Shown one piece after another: positions 27,416 through 37,259 of a stretch of 64,000 nucleotides of DNA. This DNA is from Rhodovulum sp. 12E13 (GTDB lineage: Bacteria; Pseudomonadota; Alphaproteobacteria; Rhodobacterales; Rhodobacteraceae), in contig NZ_QPLK01000018.1 in the NCBI RefSeq assembly GCF_003340565.1, forward strand, positions 32,728 through 96,727, read 5' to 3'. Position numbers and translations under genes: made by a program. A model generated the notes under the pieces. The model was given only the letters and a program-made list of their open reading frames with translations. It did no database searches and was not told the origin of the DNA. Each line of letters opens with the position of its first letter. The first letter of the stretch is position 1.

Positions 27416-28312
27416 TCAGCCGAGCCCGGCTTGACGGCCGATCCGCCGTGCCGCCGCGATCAGGGCGGAAAGGACGGGCGAATGCGGCTCGCGCGGCTCC
27501 GCGACGAGACCCATCAGGTGCGCGACATCGGGCTCCACGACCGGCAGCGCTACCAGCCGCCCGTCTCCGGCGAAAAGCTCGGCGGTCGCGTGGGGCAGGA
27601 TCGTGTCCCACCCGCCGGCCCTGACATGCGCGGCCAGCACCAGCACCGAGTTGGAGGCGAGGCGCGGCGCCGCCTCGGCGCCCGCGTCGGCCATGTGCTG
27701 GTTGAGGATGCGCCGGTTCTGCATGTCGGGCGTGAGCAGGCAGAGCGGCCGCGCCGCCGCCTCGGCCCAGGTGATGCCATCGCGCCCCGCGATGTCAGAG
27801 CCGGCATGGGTGAGGAGCAGGTAGCGCTCCTCGTAGAGCGGCACGCGGGTCAGGCGGCCGAGCGGTTCGTTGTCGAGATAGGTGATGCCGGCATCGGCCT
27901 CGAGCCCGTCGATCATCGCGCGGATCTCGGCCGAGGTGCGGGAATAGACGGTCACCTGCAACCCCGCGTGCCGGTCGAGCAGGGGGCGCGTCAGCCGGTC
28001 GACCATGGCGAGAGCGGTCGGCACCACGGCGAGGCGCAGGTTGCCAGACAGGCCCTCGCGGGTGGCGCGAAGCTCGGCCTTCATGGTGCGCGCGTCGCCC
28101 ACGATCCGCTGCGCCCAGTCGAGCGCGCGGGCGCCCTCGGGCGTCAGCCCCTGGAAGCGCGAGCCGCGGCGGACGAGCTGCACGCCGAGCGCCTCCTCGA
28201 GCTGCTTGATCGCTGCCGAGAGGGTGGGCTGAGTGACGCCGCAGCGCTCTGCGGCGCGACCGAAATGCCGCTCGTTGGCGAGCGCCACGAACATCTCGAG
28301 CTTTTCGATCAT
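27416..28312 (-). CDS. LysR-family regulator at the end of the ureide operon
   Basis: 298 residues. Winged helix-turn-helix at residues 1-60 (FVALANERHFGRAAERCGVTQPTLSAAIKQLEEALG), then the two-lobed effector domain from about 90. It begins 13 bp after the allA stop on the same strand, so it is the last gene of an operon for purine/ureide breakdown and probably controls it. Candidate effectors are urate, allantoin or a pathway intermediate (inference). A LysR regulator being co-transcribed with, not divergent from, its likely target is a minor departure from the usual arrangement. Confidence 0.88.
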   Translation of the reverse strand: MIEKLEMFVALANERHFGRAAERCGVTQPTLSAAIKQLEEALGVQLVRRGSRFQGLTPEGARALDWAQRIVGDARTMKAELRATREGLSGNLRLAVVPTALAMVDRLTRPLLDRHAGLQVTVYSRTSAEIRAMIDGLEADAGITYLDNEPLGRLTRVPLYEERYLLLTHAGSDIAGRDGITWAEAAARPLCLLTPDMQNRRILNQHMADAGAEAAPRLASNSVLVLAAHVRAGGWDTILPHATAELFAGDGRLVALPVVEPDVAHLMGLVAEPREPHSPVLSALIAAARRIGRQAGLG

Positions 28313-28325
28313 CGCGCCCGCGCCC

Positions 28326-28855
28326 TCACGCGCCCGGGTGCACGGTCAGAGGCGCGGCGAAGCGGTGCTCGACGAGATTGGCGCCGGCGGGCTCGCCTTC
28401 TGTCCCGATCCGGTCCACCACCGCGAACAGGCGCGGCACCGTCGTGCCCGCATCGCCCAGCGGGCAGAGGACGCCGTGCCAGGTATCGCGCGCGATGTTC
28501 ACGCCCTGGTCGCCGCGGGCGAGGAAGGCACGCAGGCCCTCGGGCCCCTCCGGCCCGTTGCCCGCCACCACCACCAGCCAGTCGCCGCCCGACATCGGCA
28601 CGAAGCATTGCGAGCCGAGCGGGTGCCGCTCGACCAGGGGCACCTCGACCGGCCAGGTGCGCGGCTCGGCCGCAAAGAACGAGACCCCAGCGCGCCCGTG
28701 GGCGATGTCGAGCGCCGCGAGATCCGAGTAGCGCCGGCACCGCCCCTCGTTGATGAGCACATGCGCCCCTGTCGCCTCGAGCACTTCACCGAACGGGGCG
28801 AAGGCCCCGGCCGTCAGCGGCTCGGCCACGAGAGGGGCGCGCTCGGGCGCCGCGC

Positions 28856-28859
<4 letters not shown>
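28326..28859 (-). CDS. allA: ureidoglycolate lyase
   Basis: 177 residues. Family features: AFAPFGEVLE near the start, a LERHPLGSQ-like VERHPLGSQCFVPM and NIARDTWHGVLCPL in the C-terminal half. AllA splits (S)-ureidoglycolate into glyoxylate and urea, the last step of ureide breakdown. Its ATG overlaps the stop of the preceding aminohydrolase (ATGA). Pathway context from the two upstream genes makes the call strong. Confidence 0.92.
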
Positions 28860-29697
<838 letters not shown>

Positions 29698-29701
<4 letters not shown>

Positions 29702-31107
29702 AGCATGTCGTCCAGCCGGAGCCGTGCGATGCGTTCGACCTGGGCGCAGGCCTCGGCCAGTTCGGTGGCGCTGTCGTTGCCGAGGCGCCGCGCGAAGGCG
29801 GCCAGGATCGAGGGCTTGTCGTGATCGCGCACGGCGATGATGAAGGGAAAGCCGTGCTTCTCCATATAGGCTTCGTTGAGCGAGGTGAAGCGGGCGCGCT
29901 CGTCGTCCGTCAGTGCGTCGAGCCCGGCGCTGGCCTGCTCGGCGGTCGACGCGGCCGTCAGCCGCCTGGCAGCCGCGAGCTTGCCGGCAAGATCGGGATG
30001 CGCGCGCAACACCTCGAGGCGCCTTTCCTCCGGCGCACTGCGAAAGACACGTGCAAGCGCGTTGTGCAGCCCCGGCGCCGTGTCGTGGGCGGGGCCCAGT
30101 TCCTGCATCCACGCGCGCTCGGCGATCCACGGCGAGTGCTCGAACACGCCGCCGAACCGCTCGACGAAGCGGGCCTTGTCCATCTCCGACGGGCGCTCGC
30201 GCGGGCGCGGCGGGTGGTGCGCCGCCCAGTGCTCGGCGATGTCGATGCGGCGGGCGAACCAGACGCCCTCGTGCCCGCCCGCGTAATCGAGAAAGCGGGC
30301 GAGCGCCGCGGCCCGGCCCGGCCGCCCGGCGAGGCGGCAATGCAGCCCGACCGACATCATCTTCGGCGCCCCTGCCTGCCCCTCGGCGTAGAGCACGTCG
30401 AAGCTGTCGCGCAGATAGGCCTCGAACTGGTCGCCCGAGTTGAAGCCCTGCGCCGTGGCGAAGCGCATGTCGTTGGCGTCGAGCGTGTAGGGCACGATAA
30501 GCTGGTCGCGCCCGTCTATCCGCAGCCAGTAGGGCAACTCGTCGGCGTAGCTGTCGGCGAGGTAGTCCATCCCCGCCTCGGCCGCGAGCCGGATGGTGTT
30601 CATCGAGCAGCGGCCCGTGTACCAGCCCCGCGGCCGCGCACCGGTGACCTCTGCATGCAGGCGGATCGCCTCGGCGATCTGCGCGCGCTCCTCGTCCTCG
30701 GGCATGTCCTTGTGCTCGATCCACTTCAGCCCGTGGCTGGCGACCTCCCAGCCCGCCTCCTGCATGGCGGCCACCTGCTCGGGGCTTCGCGCCAGCGCCG
30801 TGGCCACGCCGAACACCGTCGCGGGGATGCCGCGTGCAGAAAGCATCCGGTGCAGGCGCCAGAAGCCGGCCCGCGCCCCGTATTCGTAGATCGATTCCAT
30901 GTTCCAGTGCCGCTGGCCGGGCCAGGCGGCGGCGCCCACGATCTCCGACAGGAATGCCTCGGAGGCCGGGTCGCCGTGCAGCAGGCAGTTCTCGCCGCCC
31001 TCTTCGTAGTTCACGACGATCTGCACGGCGATCCGCGCGCCGCCGGGCCATCGCGGGTCGGGCGGCACGGCTCCGTGGCCGATCATGTCGCGCGGATAAC
31101 GGTGCAC
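29698..31107 (-). CDS. fusion of PuuE-type allantoinase and OHCU decarboxylase (UraD)
   Basis: 469 residues. Residues 1 to about 305 are a polysaccharide-deacetylase-fold allantoinase of the PuuE type (YPRDMIGHGAVPPDPRWPGG, WEVASHGLKWIEHKDM, PYTLDANDMRF). From about 310 comes an OHCU decarboxylase with AHPDLAGKLA, which holds the catalytic His, and EKHGFPFIIAVRDHDK. It would carry out two consecutive steps: OHCU to (S)-allantoin, then ring opening to allantoate. The GTG at 31107 is chosen because GGAGGGA lies 6 nt upstream and VHRYPRDMIGHG matches the family start. Fusions of this kind are known in proteobacteria. Confidence 0.92.
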
Positions 31108-31490
31108 GTCGCTCCCTCCGTCTCGCCGTCGGGCGATCCGGTCGCCACTCTTCCCCGCCGCGCGCGCCGAGGCAAGGCCGCCCCGCCTCCACCGGCGCCA
31201 TGCGCCGGCTCCGCGCGCGGCGATCTTCCCCGACAGTCGGGCACGGCGGCGATGCGGCGCTGCGGGCGGCAGCGTCCCGGCCTCTCGAGGGCGGCCTCGC
31301 GCGCATCGGCGCGGCCCCGTCCAAGCCCTGCGCGGGCTGCCATCCTGCAGCATCGCGCTGGCCCGGCGTGCCGAGCGCCCGCGCGCGCGGGCGCCGGGCC
31401 CAACGGAGCGAGCGGCCGCAGGGCCGCGAGCGGAGGCGGGAGCGCCCCCGGGCCGGTCGTCGCGCCCCCGGCCGGTCGTCGGGCCGCCGG
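31108..31490. other. 383-bp gap upstream of the ureide operon
   Basis: Extremely G+C-rich with no frame of coding character; the 106-codon minus frame across it is arginine/alanine-rich and has no ribosome binding site. The side near 31107 must hold the ureide operon promoter, but I see no convincing -35/-10 pair or operator. The far side has the tandem repeat listed separately. Confidence 0.5.
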
Positions 31491-31501
31491 TCAGTCGTCG
31501 G
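31442..31501. repeat. three imperfect ~20-bp tandem units
   Basis: Units begin at 31442 (GCGCCCCCGGGCCGGTCGTC), 31462 (GCGCCCCCGGCCGGTCGTCG) and 31482 (GGCCGCCGGTCAGTCGTCGG). The third unit overlaps the last codons of the rhodanese gene, so the array probably grew by duplication of the gene's 3' end. Confidence 0.6.
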
Positions 31502-32093
31502 GCAAGGTCACCGTCAGGCCGAGCACGCGCCACGACTGCATCCCGCCCCGGTAATACGAGATGCGCTCGGCCGGGTAGCCGGCCTCGATCATCCAGCGGA
31601 TCGCCGTGGGCGACTGCCCGCACCACAGACCGTTGCAGAACAGCGCGATCCGCGTCGCCCCGGTGCAATCCCACTCGTCGAAGCCGATCTCGCAGCCGAG
31701 CTCGCCCATCCGCTCCACCGCCTCGAGGTAGGGCACGTTGATCGCGCCGGGGATCGTGCCGCCCGCGAACCAGTCGCGCGTGCGGCTGTCGATCACCACC
31801 ACGTCGGGGTCCTGCAGGGCCGCGATCAGCTCCAGCTCGCCGATCGTTGCCACCCCGGGTGCGGGCTCGATCGGCTGGATGCAGAATGGCGGGCATTCGC
31901 GCGAGGTGCGCGCCCACTCCCCCGTCACCTCGTGGTCGGGGTCCTGGATGCGCTCGATCACCACCGGCCCGTCGGCCGTCTCGACCGTGACCGAGGGCAG
32001 GTCGGGGGCGAGGCCCACCGCCCGGTCATCGGCCAGGGCCGCCCCCGTCAGCGCTACGGCGGCCACCGCCGTCGCTCCGATCGTCCGTCTCAT
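31491..32093 (-). CDS. exported rhodanese-like protein
   Basis: 200 residues with a signal peptide (about 1-21, ending ALAD). A single rhodanese domain covers about 80-195, with VVVIDSRTRDWFAGGTIPGAINVPY and the active-site loop LFCNGLWCGQSP, where C153 is the likely sulfur-carrying cysteine and C158 a second one. It is therefore a periplasmic sulfurtransferase or thiol protein. Extra cysteines at CPPFC and elsewhere could form disulfides. The start overlaps the stop of the ABM-domain gene (ATGA), so the two are coupled. Confidence 0.85.
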   Translation of the reverse strand: MRRTIGATAVAAVALTGAALADDRAVGLAPDLPSVTVETADGPVVIERIQDPDHEVTGEWARTSRECPPFCIQPIEPAPGVATIGELELIAALQDPDVVVIDSRTRDWFAGGTIPGAINVPYLEAVERMGELGCEIGFDEWDCTGATRIALFCNGLWCGQSPTAIRWMIEAGYPAERISYYRGGMQSWRVLGLTVTLPDD

Positions 32094-32422
32094 TCCTGTC
32101 CTCCCTCGTAGGTCGCCATCACCTCGTACATCACCGGCTCGAAGCGCGAGCAGAGCGCGGCGAAGCGGCGGTTGTATTCGCGCATCTCGTCCGAGCGCAG
32201 CATCGCCTGGAAATCCTCGCGCTTCGCCCAGATCGAGTAGTTGGCGATCCGCGTCTGGGCGTCGTTCATGTGCAGCCCCGCGCCGATGAAGCCGGGCTGG
32301 CGCGAGATGAAGCCGCCATAGGCGGCGCGCAGTTCGTCCATTAGGTCCTGCGCGGTGCCGGGCGTCATCTCGAACGTGGTGATCACGGTCTGGCCCGGCG
32401 CGTCCGTCTCGATCCTCGGCAT
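32090..32422 (-). CDS. antibiotic biosynthesis monooxygenase (ABM) domain protein
   Basis: 110 residues, a dimeric ferredoxin-like fold. The sequence VITTFEMTPGTAQDLMDELRAAY, QPGFIGAGLHMN and RIANYSIWAKREDFQAML is typical of small ABM proteins, most of which have no proven substrate. ATG at 32422 is preferred because GAGGAGGC lies directly upstream; an ATG at 32446 is in frame. It is translationally coupled to the downstream rhodanese gene. Confidence 0.8.
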   Translation of the reverse strand: MPRIETDAPGQTVITTFEMTPGTAQDLMDELRAAYGGFISRQPGFIGAGLHMNDAQTRIANYSIWAKREDFQAMLRSDEMREYNRRFAALCSRFEPVMYEVMATYEGGQE

Positions 32423-32509
32423 CGCCTCCTCCCTCGATATGCGCAAGCCGACCCTAGCACGCCCCGGCGCGGGGCGCGAAAAGGCGGGGCGTCGCGGGCG
32501 GCGCGCGCT

Positions 32510-32917
32510 TCAGCGCAGCACGTGCACCGCGCAGGGCGCATGGCGGACGACCTGCGCGGCCGTCGAGCCGATCAGAAGGTCGGCCATGCCGGGGCGGTGC
32601 GAGGCGATCACGATGCAGTCGACCCGGTGCTCGGTCGCCCAGTCGACGATCGACCGCCCGGCATGACCGGAGATCACCTCGACCCGTGCGCCGGGCACTC
32701 CCTCGGCGAGCGTGGCCAGCGCCTCGGCGATACGCTGGTGTGCCTGATCGAAATGATCGCGCGGCAGGTAGGCCGCGGCATAGGGTGGGATCTGCTCCAT
32801 CACGTGCAACAGCGTGATGTCGGCGCCACCCTCGGCAAGCCCCTGGGCGATGTCGATCGCCTCCTGCGCGTTGCGGTCGGGCTCGAACGAGACGGGCACA
32901 AGAATGTTGTCGTACAT
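32510..32917 (-). CDS. universal stress protein (UspA family)
   Basis: 135 residues. Rossmann-like fold with N-terminal MYDNILVPVSFEPDRNAQEAID and the C-terminal nucleotide-binding region IVIASHRPGMADLLIGSTAAQVVRHAPCAV, which contains the G-2x-G-9x-G(S/T) type ATP motif. Cytoplasmic stress protein that probably binds ATP. AGGAGGGGTG precedes the ATG; a GTG one codon earlier is also possible. Single-gene unit. Confidence 0.92.
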   Translation of the reverse strand: MYDNILVPVSFEPDRNAQEAIDIAQGLAEGGADITLLHVMEQIPPYAAAYLPRDHFDQAHQRIAEALATLAEGVPGARVEVISGHAGRSIVDWATEHRVDCIVIASHRPGMADLLIGSTAAQVVRHAPCAVHVLR

Positions 32918-33075
32918 CACCCCTCCTGACCCACGGGCTGCGGCGATGCGGGCGCGCGGGACACGACTAGGACGGGAAAGGTGCCTTCAGGTCAAGATGT
33001 GGCCATGTCGCGCCCGTCACCTCCCTGGGGGCCGTCTCCGCCCTCGGTCTCGCGCGGCGCATCTCGCGCGGGCGC

Positions 33076-33672
33076 TCAGCCGTGCTTGCCGATCTCCCAG
33101 CCCGACTGGCGGGCGAGCCGTGTCTCGGCGGTCTCGCGCGGCAGGTCCCCGAGCGCCGAGCCCATCGAGTCGTTCCAGCGGTTGAGCCAGCCGAAGAGCG
33201 CGACCACCCCCATGATCTCCACGATGTCCTCCGCCGCCCAGTGGGCGCGCAGACGGGCGCCGATCTCGGGGGTCACGGCGTTGGGCACCTCGGTCGCGGC
33301 CTGCGCGAAGGCGAGCGCGGCGCGCTCGGCCTCGGTGAAGTGCGGGCTGGTCTCGTAGGTCCAGACCGTCTCCACCCGCTCTTCGCTGGCGCCGAAACGC
33401 TCGGAGGCGAGCATCATGTGCGCCTGGCAGTAGCGGCAGCCCGAGGCGAAGGAGGAGATGTAGCCCAGCAGCCGCTTGAATTCTGGCGTGACCGCCCCGT
33501 GCTCGGCCATCACCGCCCGGTTCAGCGCGGTGAAGGCGCGGGCGATCTCGGGGCGGTGCGCCATCGTGCGCACGCTCGCCGGGATCACCCCGAGCGGCCC
33601 CTTGAAGAACTGCACGTCGTCGCGGAGCGCGGGCTCTAGCGCCTCCTCCTCCAGCGGTTCGACCAGCGGCAT
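33076..33672 (-). CDS. carboxymuconolactone decarboxylase family peroxidase-related protein
   Basis: 198 residues, all-helical AhpD/CMD fold. The redox CxxC is C79/C82 in ASGCRYCQAHMMLASERFG, followed by the conserved His. The length and the C-terminal extension (IMGVVALFGWLNRWNDSMG) match the 'uncharacterised peroxidase-related' branch rather than true 4-carboxymuconolactone decarboxylase. Probably a thiol peroxidase or reductase. GGAGGGCGCG precedes the ATG. It diverges from the flavin-binding-type gene at 33737. Confidence 0.85.
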   Translation of the reverse strand: MPLVEPLEEEALEPALRDDVQFFKGPLGVIPASVRTMAHRPEIARAFTALNRAVMAEHGAVTPEFKRLLGYISSFASGCRYCQAHMMLASERFGASEERVETVWTYETSPHFTEAERAALAFAQAATEVPNAVTPEIGARLRAHWAAEDIVEIMGVVALFGWLNRWNDSMGSALGDLPRETAETRLARQSGWEIGKHG

Positions 33673-33736
33673 CGCGCCCTCCCTTGCGTGGCCTGTCTGC
33701 AGGGTTACCCTGCGCACGGTTGCAGGGGGGCACAAG

Positions 33737-34240
33737 ATGGCCGACGCGCCCGACAGGAAGATCGACCCGATCCGCGAGACCGACGACGAGGCGCGCACGC
33801 TGGCCCGGTCGCTGATCGACGGGGCACGGTTCGGTGCGCTGGGCGTGCGCGACCCCGAGACGGGCGCGCCGATGGTCAGCCGCGTCGCCGTGGGCACGAC
33901 GGACAGGGGCGCCCCGATGACGCTCGTCTCGGACCTGTCGCACCACACGAGGGCGCTCAAGGCCGACCCGGTCTGCTCGCTGCTCGTGGGCGAGCCGGGG
34001 CCGAAGGGCGATCCGCTGACCCATCCGCGGATCACGCTGCAATGCCGGGCGCGCTTCGTGCGCCACGGCGAGGCGGGGCACGCGGCGCTCCGCGACCATT
34101 ACCTCGGGCAGCACCCGAAGGCGCAGCTTTACATCGACTTCGCCGATTTCTCGTTCGCCGTGCTCGACGTCGCCGAGGCCCACCTCAACGGCGGTTTCGG
34201 CAAGGCCTATCGGCTGACGTCTCGCGACCTGGGCCTCTAG
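33737..34240 (+). CDS. pyridoxamine 5'-phosphate oxidase-like / HugZ-type protein
   Basis: 167 residues, split beta-barrel fold. Seen: EARTLARSLIDGARFGALGV, GAPMVSRVAVGTT and VSDLSHHTRALKADPVCSLLVG, typical of the HugZ/PNPOx-like group that binds flavin or heme. Substrate not known; a role in heme use is possible but not shown here. Convergent with yacG, overlapping by 4 bp at the stops. Confidence 0.82.
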   Translation: MADAPDRKIDPIRETDDEARTLARSLIDGARFGALGVRDPETGAPMVSRVAVGTTDRGAPMTLVSDLSHHTRALKADPVCSLLVGEPGPKGDPLTHPRITLQCRARFVRHGEAGHAALRDHYLGQHPKAQLYIDFADFSFAVLDVAEAHLNGGFGKAYRLTSRDLGL

Positions 34241-34407
34241 TCTTCGGTCGGGCGAGGCGGGCGCTCGGCCTCGTCGTCCTCGCCCTCGTCGGTGGGGATG
34301 GCGTAGGCCCCGGTCAGCCAGCGGCCCAGATCGACCTCGGCGCAGCGCCGGGAGCAGAACGGGCGGTACTCGGCGTGGGAGGGCTTGCGGCAGATCGGGC
34401 AGGTCAT
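34237..34407 (-). CDS. yacG: zinc-binding protein YacG (DNA gyrase inhibitor)
   Basis: 56 residues with the four zinc cysteines in CPICRKP and FCSRRC, then AEVDLGRWLTGAYAIP. YacG binds GyrB and dampens gyrase in E. coli. The start overlaps the RNase E/G stop (ATGA). Last gene of infA, maf, RNase E/G, yacG, an alphaproteobacterial cluster. Confidence 0.92.
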   Translation of the reverse strand: MTCPICRKPSHAEYRPFCSRRCAEVDLGRWLTGAYAIPTDEGEDDEAERPPRPTED

Positions 34408-35450
34408 CGGGCGGCCTCCAGCAGGGCGGCGTCGAGGGGCGCACGCTCGCGCTTGCGCTGCAGTTCGAGATGGCCGAGCGGCGTCCAGCCGACCAGCGCC
34501 GTCTCGACCGGGCACGCCTTCAACGCGGCCCTGGCGACCTGCTCGGCCTGCTTGCGGTCTTTCTTCATCAACGGCGCGAGGTCGACCACCACCTGCCCGC
34601 CGAGACCCCGCAGGCGCAGGGCGCGCGGCAACGCACGCAGGGCGGCGAGGTTGGCCTTGAGCGCGGCCGCAGGCGAGGACTCGGCCCCCGTGTTGACGTC
34701 GACAGCCACCAGCGCGCGGGTCGGCTCGACCGACATGAAGCTGCCACCCTGCAGCGGAACGTCCGGCAAAGCGAGCGCGGCGATTTCTTCAAGAAGCCCG
34801 CGATCGGCGAGGCAGCCGGCGCCCGTGTCGATCTCGTCGGGTCGGGCCCAGTCGCGCCACGCCAGGTGGTGGGCGTCGGGCGCCTCGGTCAGCCACTGGG
34901 GATCGCCCGCCGCGTCACCCGTCACCGCCTCGGCCAGCGCGCGCATGTCGGCGATGTCGGCCACCACCTCGTCCTCTGCCTCGTGCTCGGTCTCGGAGCG
35001 CAGGATCAGGCCCATCGCGCTGCCGTCCATCGCATCCTCCGCCAGCGTGCGCAGCCGCGCGCGCGCCTGCTCGTCGCGGATGCTGCGCGAGACGTTGAGG
35101 CCCGGCGCACCCGGCGTGACGATGGCGAAGCGCGACTTGAACAGCAGCTTGCGGGTCACGGGCAGCGCCTTGCCGGGTTCGGGGCGTCCGGTCACCTGCA
35201 CGAGCACCGGCTCGCCCGGCGGCAGCGGCTTCTCGCCCTTGAGATACCCGCGAACGCCGCCCGGCAGGCGGACGAACAGCCCGCCCATTCCCTTCATCGG
35301 CCGTTCGGGCAGGGCGCGGGCGATCGCGCCGGGGCCGGGGGGGGCGCCCTCGGGCGGATCGAACAGCAGGTCGTCGAGCCGCCCGTCGGAGAGCAGCACC
35401 GCCACGCGGCGCCCCGCGAGCGTGTCGAGCAGCACCGAGCGCCCCTTCAT
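34404..35450 (-). CDS. short RNase E/G-family ribonuclease
   Basis: 348 residues, shorter than RNase G (about 490) and far shorter than RNase E. The S1-like N-terminus is reduced. The catalytic DNase I-like core is present: [15 protein letters not shown] carries one metal-binding Asp, and [11 protein letters not shown] holds the position of the second (usually IDFIDM). The zinc-link and small domain seem absent. This short form next to maf and yacG is typical of alphaproteobacteria. Whether it is active or works as a tetramer is unknown. The ATG overlaps the maf stop. Confidence 0.85.
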   Translation of the reverse strand: MKGRSVLLDTLAGRRVAVLLSDGRLDDLLFDPPEGAPPGPGAIARALPERPMKGMGGLFVRLPGGVRGYLKGEKPLPPGEPVLVQVTGRPEPGKALPVTRKLLFKSRFAIVTPGAPGLNVSRSIRDEQARARLRTLAEDAMDGSAMGLILRSETEHEAEDEVVADIADMRALAEAVTGDAAGDPQWLTEAPDAHHLAWRDWARPDEIDTGAGCLADRGLLEEIAALALPDVPLQGGSFMSVEPTRALVAVDVNTGAESSPAAALKANLAALRALPRALRLRGLGGQVVVDLAPLMKKDRKQAEQVARAALKACPVETALVGWTPLGHLELQRKRERAPLDAALLEAAR

Positions 35451-36031
35451 TCCGCCGCCTCGCAGATCGGGTAGCCCGCGCCGCGCAGGAGGCCCGCCGT
35501 CTCGGCCAGCGGCAGGCCCACCACGGCGGGGTAGGAACCGCGGATCCACGGCACGAAGGCACCGGCAGGCCCCTGGATCGAATACCCGCCCGCCTTGCCG
35601 TGCCAGTCGCCGGTGGCGAGGTAGGCGGCGATCTCGGCCTCGGAGAGCGGCTTCATCCGCACCACCGTCTCGGCGTCGCGCTCCCAGAGCCGCGCGTCTC
35701 TGCGCACGGCGACGGCGGTGTAGACGCGGTGCCGCCGGCCCGACAGCATCCGCAGGAAGCGTGCAGCCTCCTCCTCGCCCCCGGGCTTGCCGAGAATGCG
35801 ACGCCCGAGCGCCACGGTCGTGTCGGCCGCCAGCACGATCTCGCCCTCGGACGCGGCGACCGCCTGTGCCTTTTCGCGGGCCATGCGGGCGCAATAGGGG
35901 CGCGGAAGCTCGCCCATGTGCGGCGTCTCGTCGATGTCGGGGGGGCGAATGGCGTCGGGTGCGACGCCGATCTGCGCGAGCAGATCCAGCCGGCGCGGAC
36001 TGCCCGAGCCGAGAATCAGCCGGGGCCTCAC
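35447..36031 (-). CDS. maf: Maf-type nucleoside triphosphate pyrophosphatase
   Basis: 194 residues. N-terminal [18 protein letters not shown], the pyrophosphatase acidic motif in [18 protein letters not shown] and the C-terminal [20 protein letters not shown] are all canonical. Maf proteins hydrolyse non-canonical or canonical NTPs to NMPs and affect division in some bacteria. GTG start at 36031, 4 bp after the infA stop. Coupled to the RNase E/G gene by ATGA. Confidence 0.92.
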   Translation of the reverse strand: MRPRLILGSGSPRRLDLLAQIGVAPDAIRPPDIDETPHMGELPRPYCARMAREKAQAVAASEGEIVLAADTTVALGRRILGKPGGEEEAARFLRMLSGRRHRVYTAVAVRRDARLWERDAETVVRMKPLSEAEIAAYLATGDWHGKAGGYSIQGPAGAFVPWIRGSYPAVVGLPLAETAGLLRGAGYPICEAAE

Positions 36032-36035
36032 CGCC

Positions 36036-36254
36036 TTACTTGAAGCGATAGTTGATACGTCCCTTGGTGAGGTCGTAGGGCGTCATCTCGACCTGCACGC
36101 GGTCGCCCGCGAGCACCCGAATGCGGTTCTTCCGCATCTTTCCTGCCGTGTGCGCGATGATCTCATGGCCGTTTTCCAGCTCGACCCGGAACGTCGCGTT
36201 GGGCAGGAGTTCCTTCACGACACCAGGAAATTCGAGCGTGTCTTCCTTGGCCAT
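36036..36254 (-). CDS. infA: translation initiation factor IF-1
   Basis: 72 residues, exactly the standard length; S1/OB fold with [34 protein letters not shown] and [28 protein letters not shown] precedes the ATG. An in-frame GTG two codons upstream is less likely. First gene of the infA-maf-RNase E/G-yacG unit. Confidence 0.97.
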   Translation of the reverse strand: MAKEDTLEFPGVVKELLPNATFRVELENGHEIIAHTAGKMRKNRIRVLAGDRVQVEMTPYDLTKGRINYRFK

Positions 36255-36341
36255 GGTCACTCCTTCGTCCAGTACGTCAAGCGCCGCACGCGGCCCTGCC
36301 GCGACGACGTGCTCGCTAGATGCGCCCGAACCGCCCGCAAA

Positions 36342-37259
36342 TCAAGGGCCAAGTTGCGGCCCGGGCCGCCCGACGGGGCGCAGCGTGGCCTCGGCGGCGC
36401 GGGCCTCGGCCTCTTTCATGTGGGCGCGCGGCGCGACGGCGCCCTCGGTGCGCGTGGCCGAGAGCGCGCCCTCGGGCAGGTCGGCCACGACCCAGCCCGG
36501 TCGATCGGTCTCGCCCAGCGCCAGCACACCGTCGTCGGGGAAATGCCGGTCGGGCGGGCCGAAGATGCCCGCCGCGCCCGTATTGGCGTCGACGATCTCG
36601 CAGGCGCGCACCGCGCCGGTGAGCGGCGCGTGCACGGTCACGCATTGCCCCTCGAGCGCGCGTGCCCGCGCGGCCGCACGCACGCGGGCGTCTCCCGCCG
36701 GTGCCTCGGTGCAGGACGGGATCAGCAGGATGTCGGGCACGAGCGCCCGGGCGAGCGGCGGAAACTCCGAATCATAGCAGACCAGCGTGGCGAGGCGGCC
36801 CAGCCCGGTGTCGACCGCGATGAGGGGCACGCCGGGGGCGAGGGGCGTCTCTGCACGCTCCCACGGGGTGAGAATCTGCTTGTCCTGCGCGATCACCTGC
36901 CCGTCGGGGCGGCAGAGGAAGGCGCGGTTGACCAGCCTGCCGTGCGCGCGGGCGGGGAGGCTTCCGGCGAGCAGCGTCAGCCGGTGGTCGTGGGCGAGCG
37001 TGGCGCAGAGCGCGGCGTAGCGGCCGGCCGCGGCGGCCGACGCCTCGCACCAGCCGGCGGTCGTCGTCTCGCGCGAGAGAGCGAAGGCGGCCTCGAGCCC
37101 GGCATATTCCGGCAGCACGGCGATCTCTGCACCTTCGCGTGCGGCGTCGGCGATCCAGCCGCCCAGCTTGTCGGCCAGACTGTCCCACCCCGCCAGCGCC
37201 TCGACGGGGTAGCAGGCGGCCGCGAGGCGCACGGAGCGGGCGGGCAGCATGGCGGTCAC
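36342..37259 (-). CDS. carbon-nitrogen hydrolase (nitrilase superfamily)
   Basis: About 305 residues with the Glu-Lys-Cys triad: E in AVLPEYAGLE, K in AQDKQILTPWE, C in TLVCYDSEFPPLARAL. Amidase or nitrilase activity on a small amide is expected; the substrate is not known. The first codon may be GTG at 37259, overlapping the GNAT stop, or ATG at 37250; both give nearly the same protein. It is coupled to the upstream acetyltransferase, a pairing that recurs in bacteria where a GNAT and a nitrilase are linked or fused. Confidence 0.85.
   Translation of the reverse strand: MTAMLPARSVRLAAACYPVEALAGWDSLADKLGGWIADAAREGAEIAVLPEYAGLEAAFALSRETTTAGWCEASAAAAGRYAALCATLAHDHRLTLLAGSLPARAHGRLVNRAFLCRPDGQVIAQDKQILTPWERAETPLAPGVPLIAVDTGLGRLATLVCYDSEFPPLARALVPDILLIPSCTEAPAGDARVRAAARARALEGQCVTVHAPLTGAVRACEIVDANTGAAGIFGPPDRHFPDDGVLALGETDRPGWVVADLPEGALSATRTEGAVAPRAHMKEAEARAAEATLRPVGRPGPQLGP

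Noticed and set aside
31083..31403. 106-codon minus frame upstream of the PuuE-UraD gene.
   Set aside because: Overlaps the real start in another frame, and is dominated by Arg, Ala and Gly; no signal of selection.
31442..31501. Three short tandem units considered as a CRISPR or satellite.
   Set aside because: Only three degenerate units without spacers, extending from the end of a gene; a local slippage repeat.
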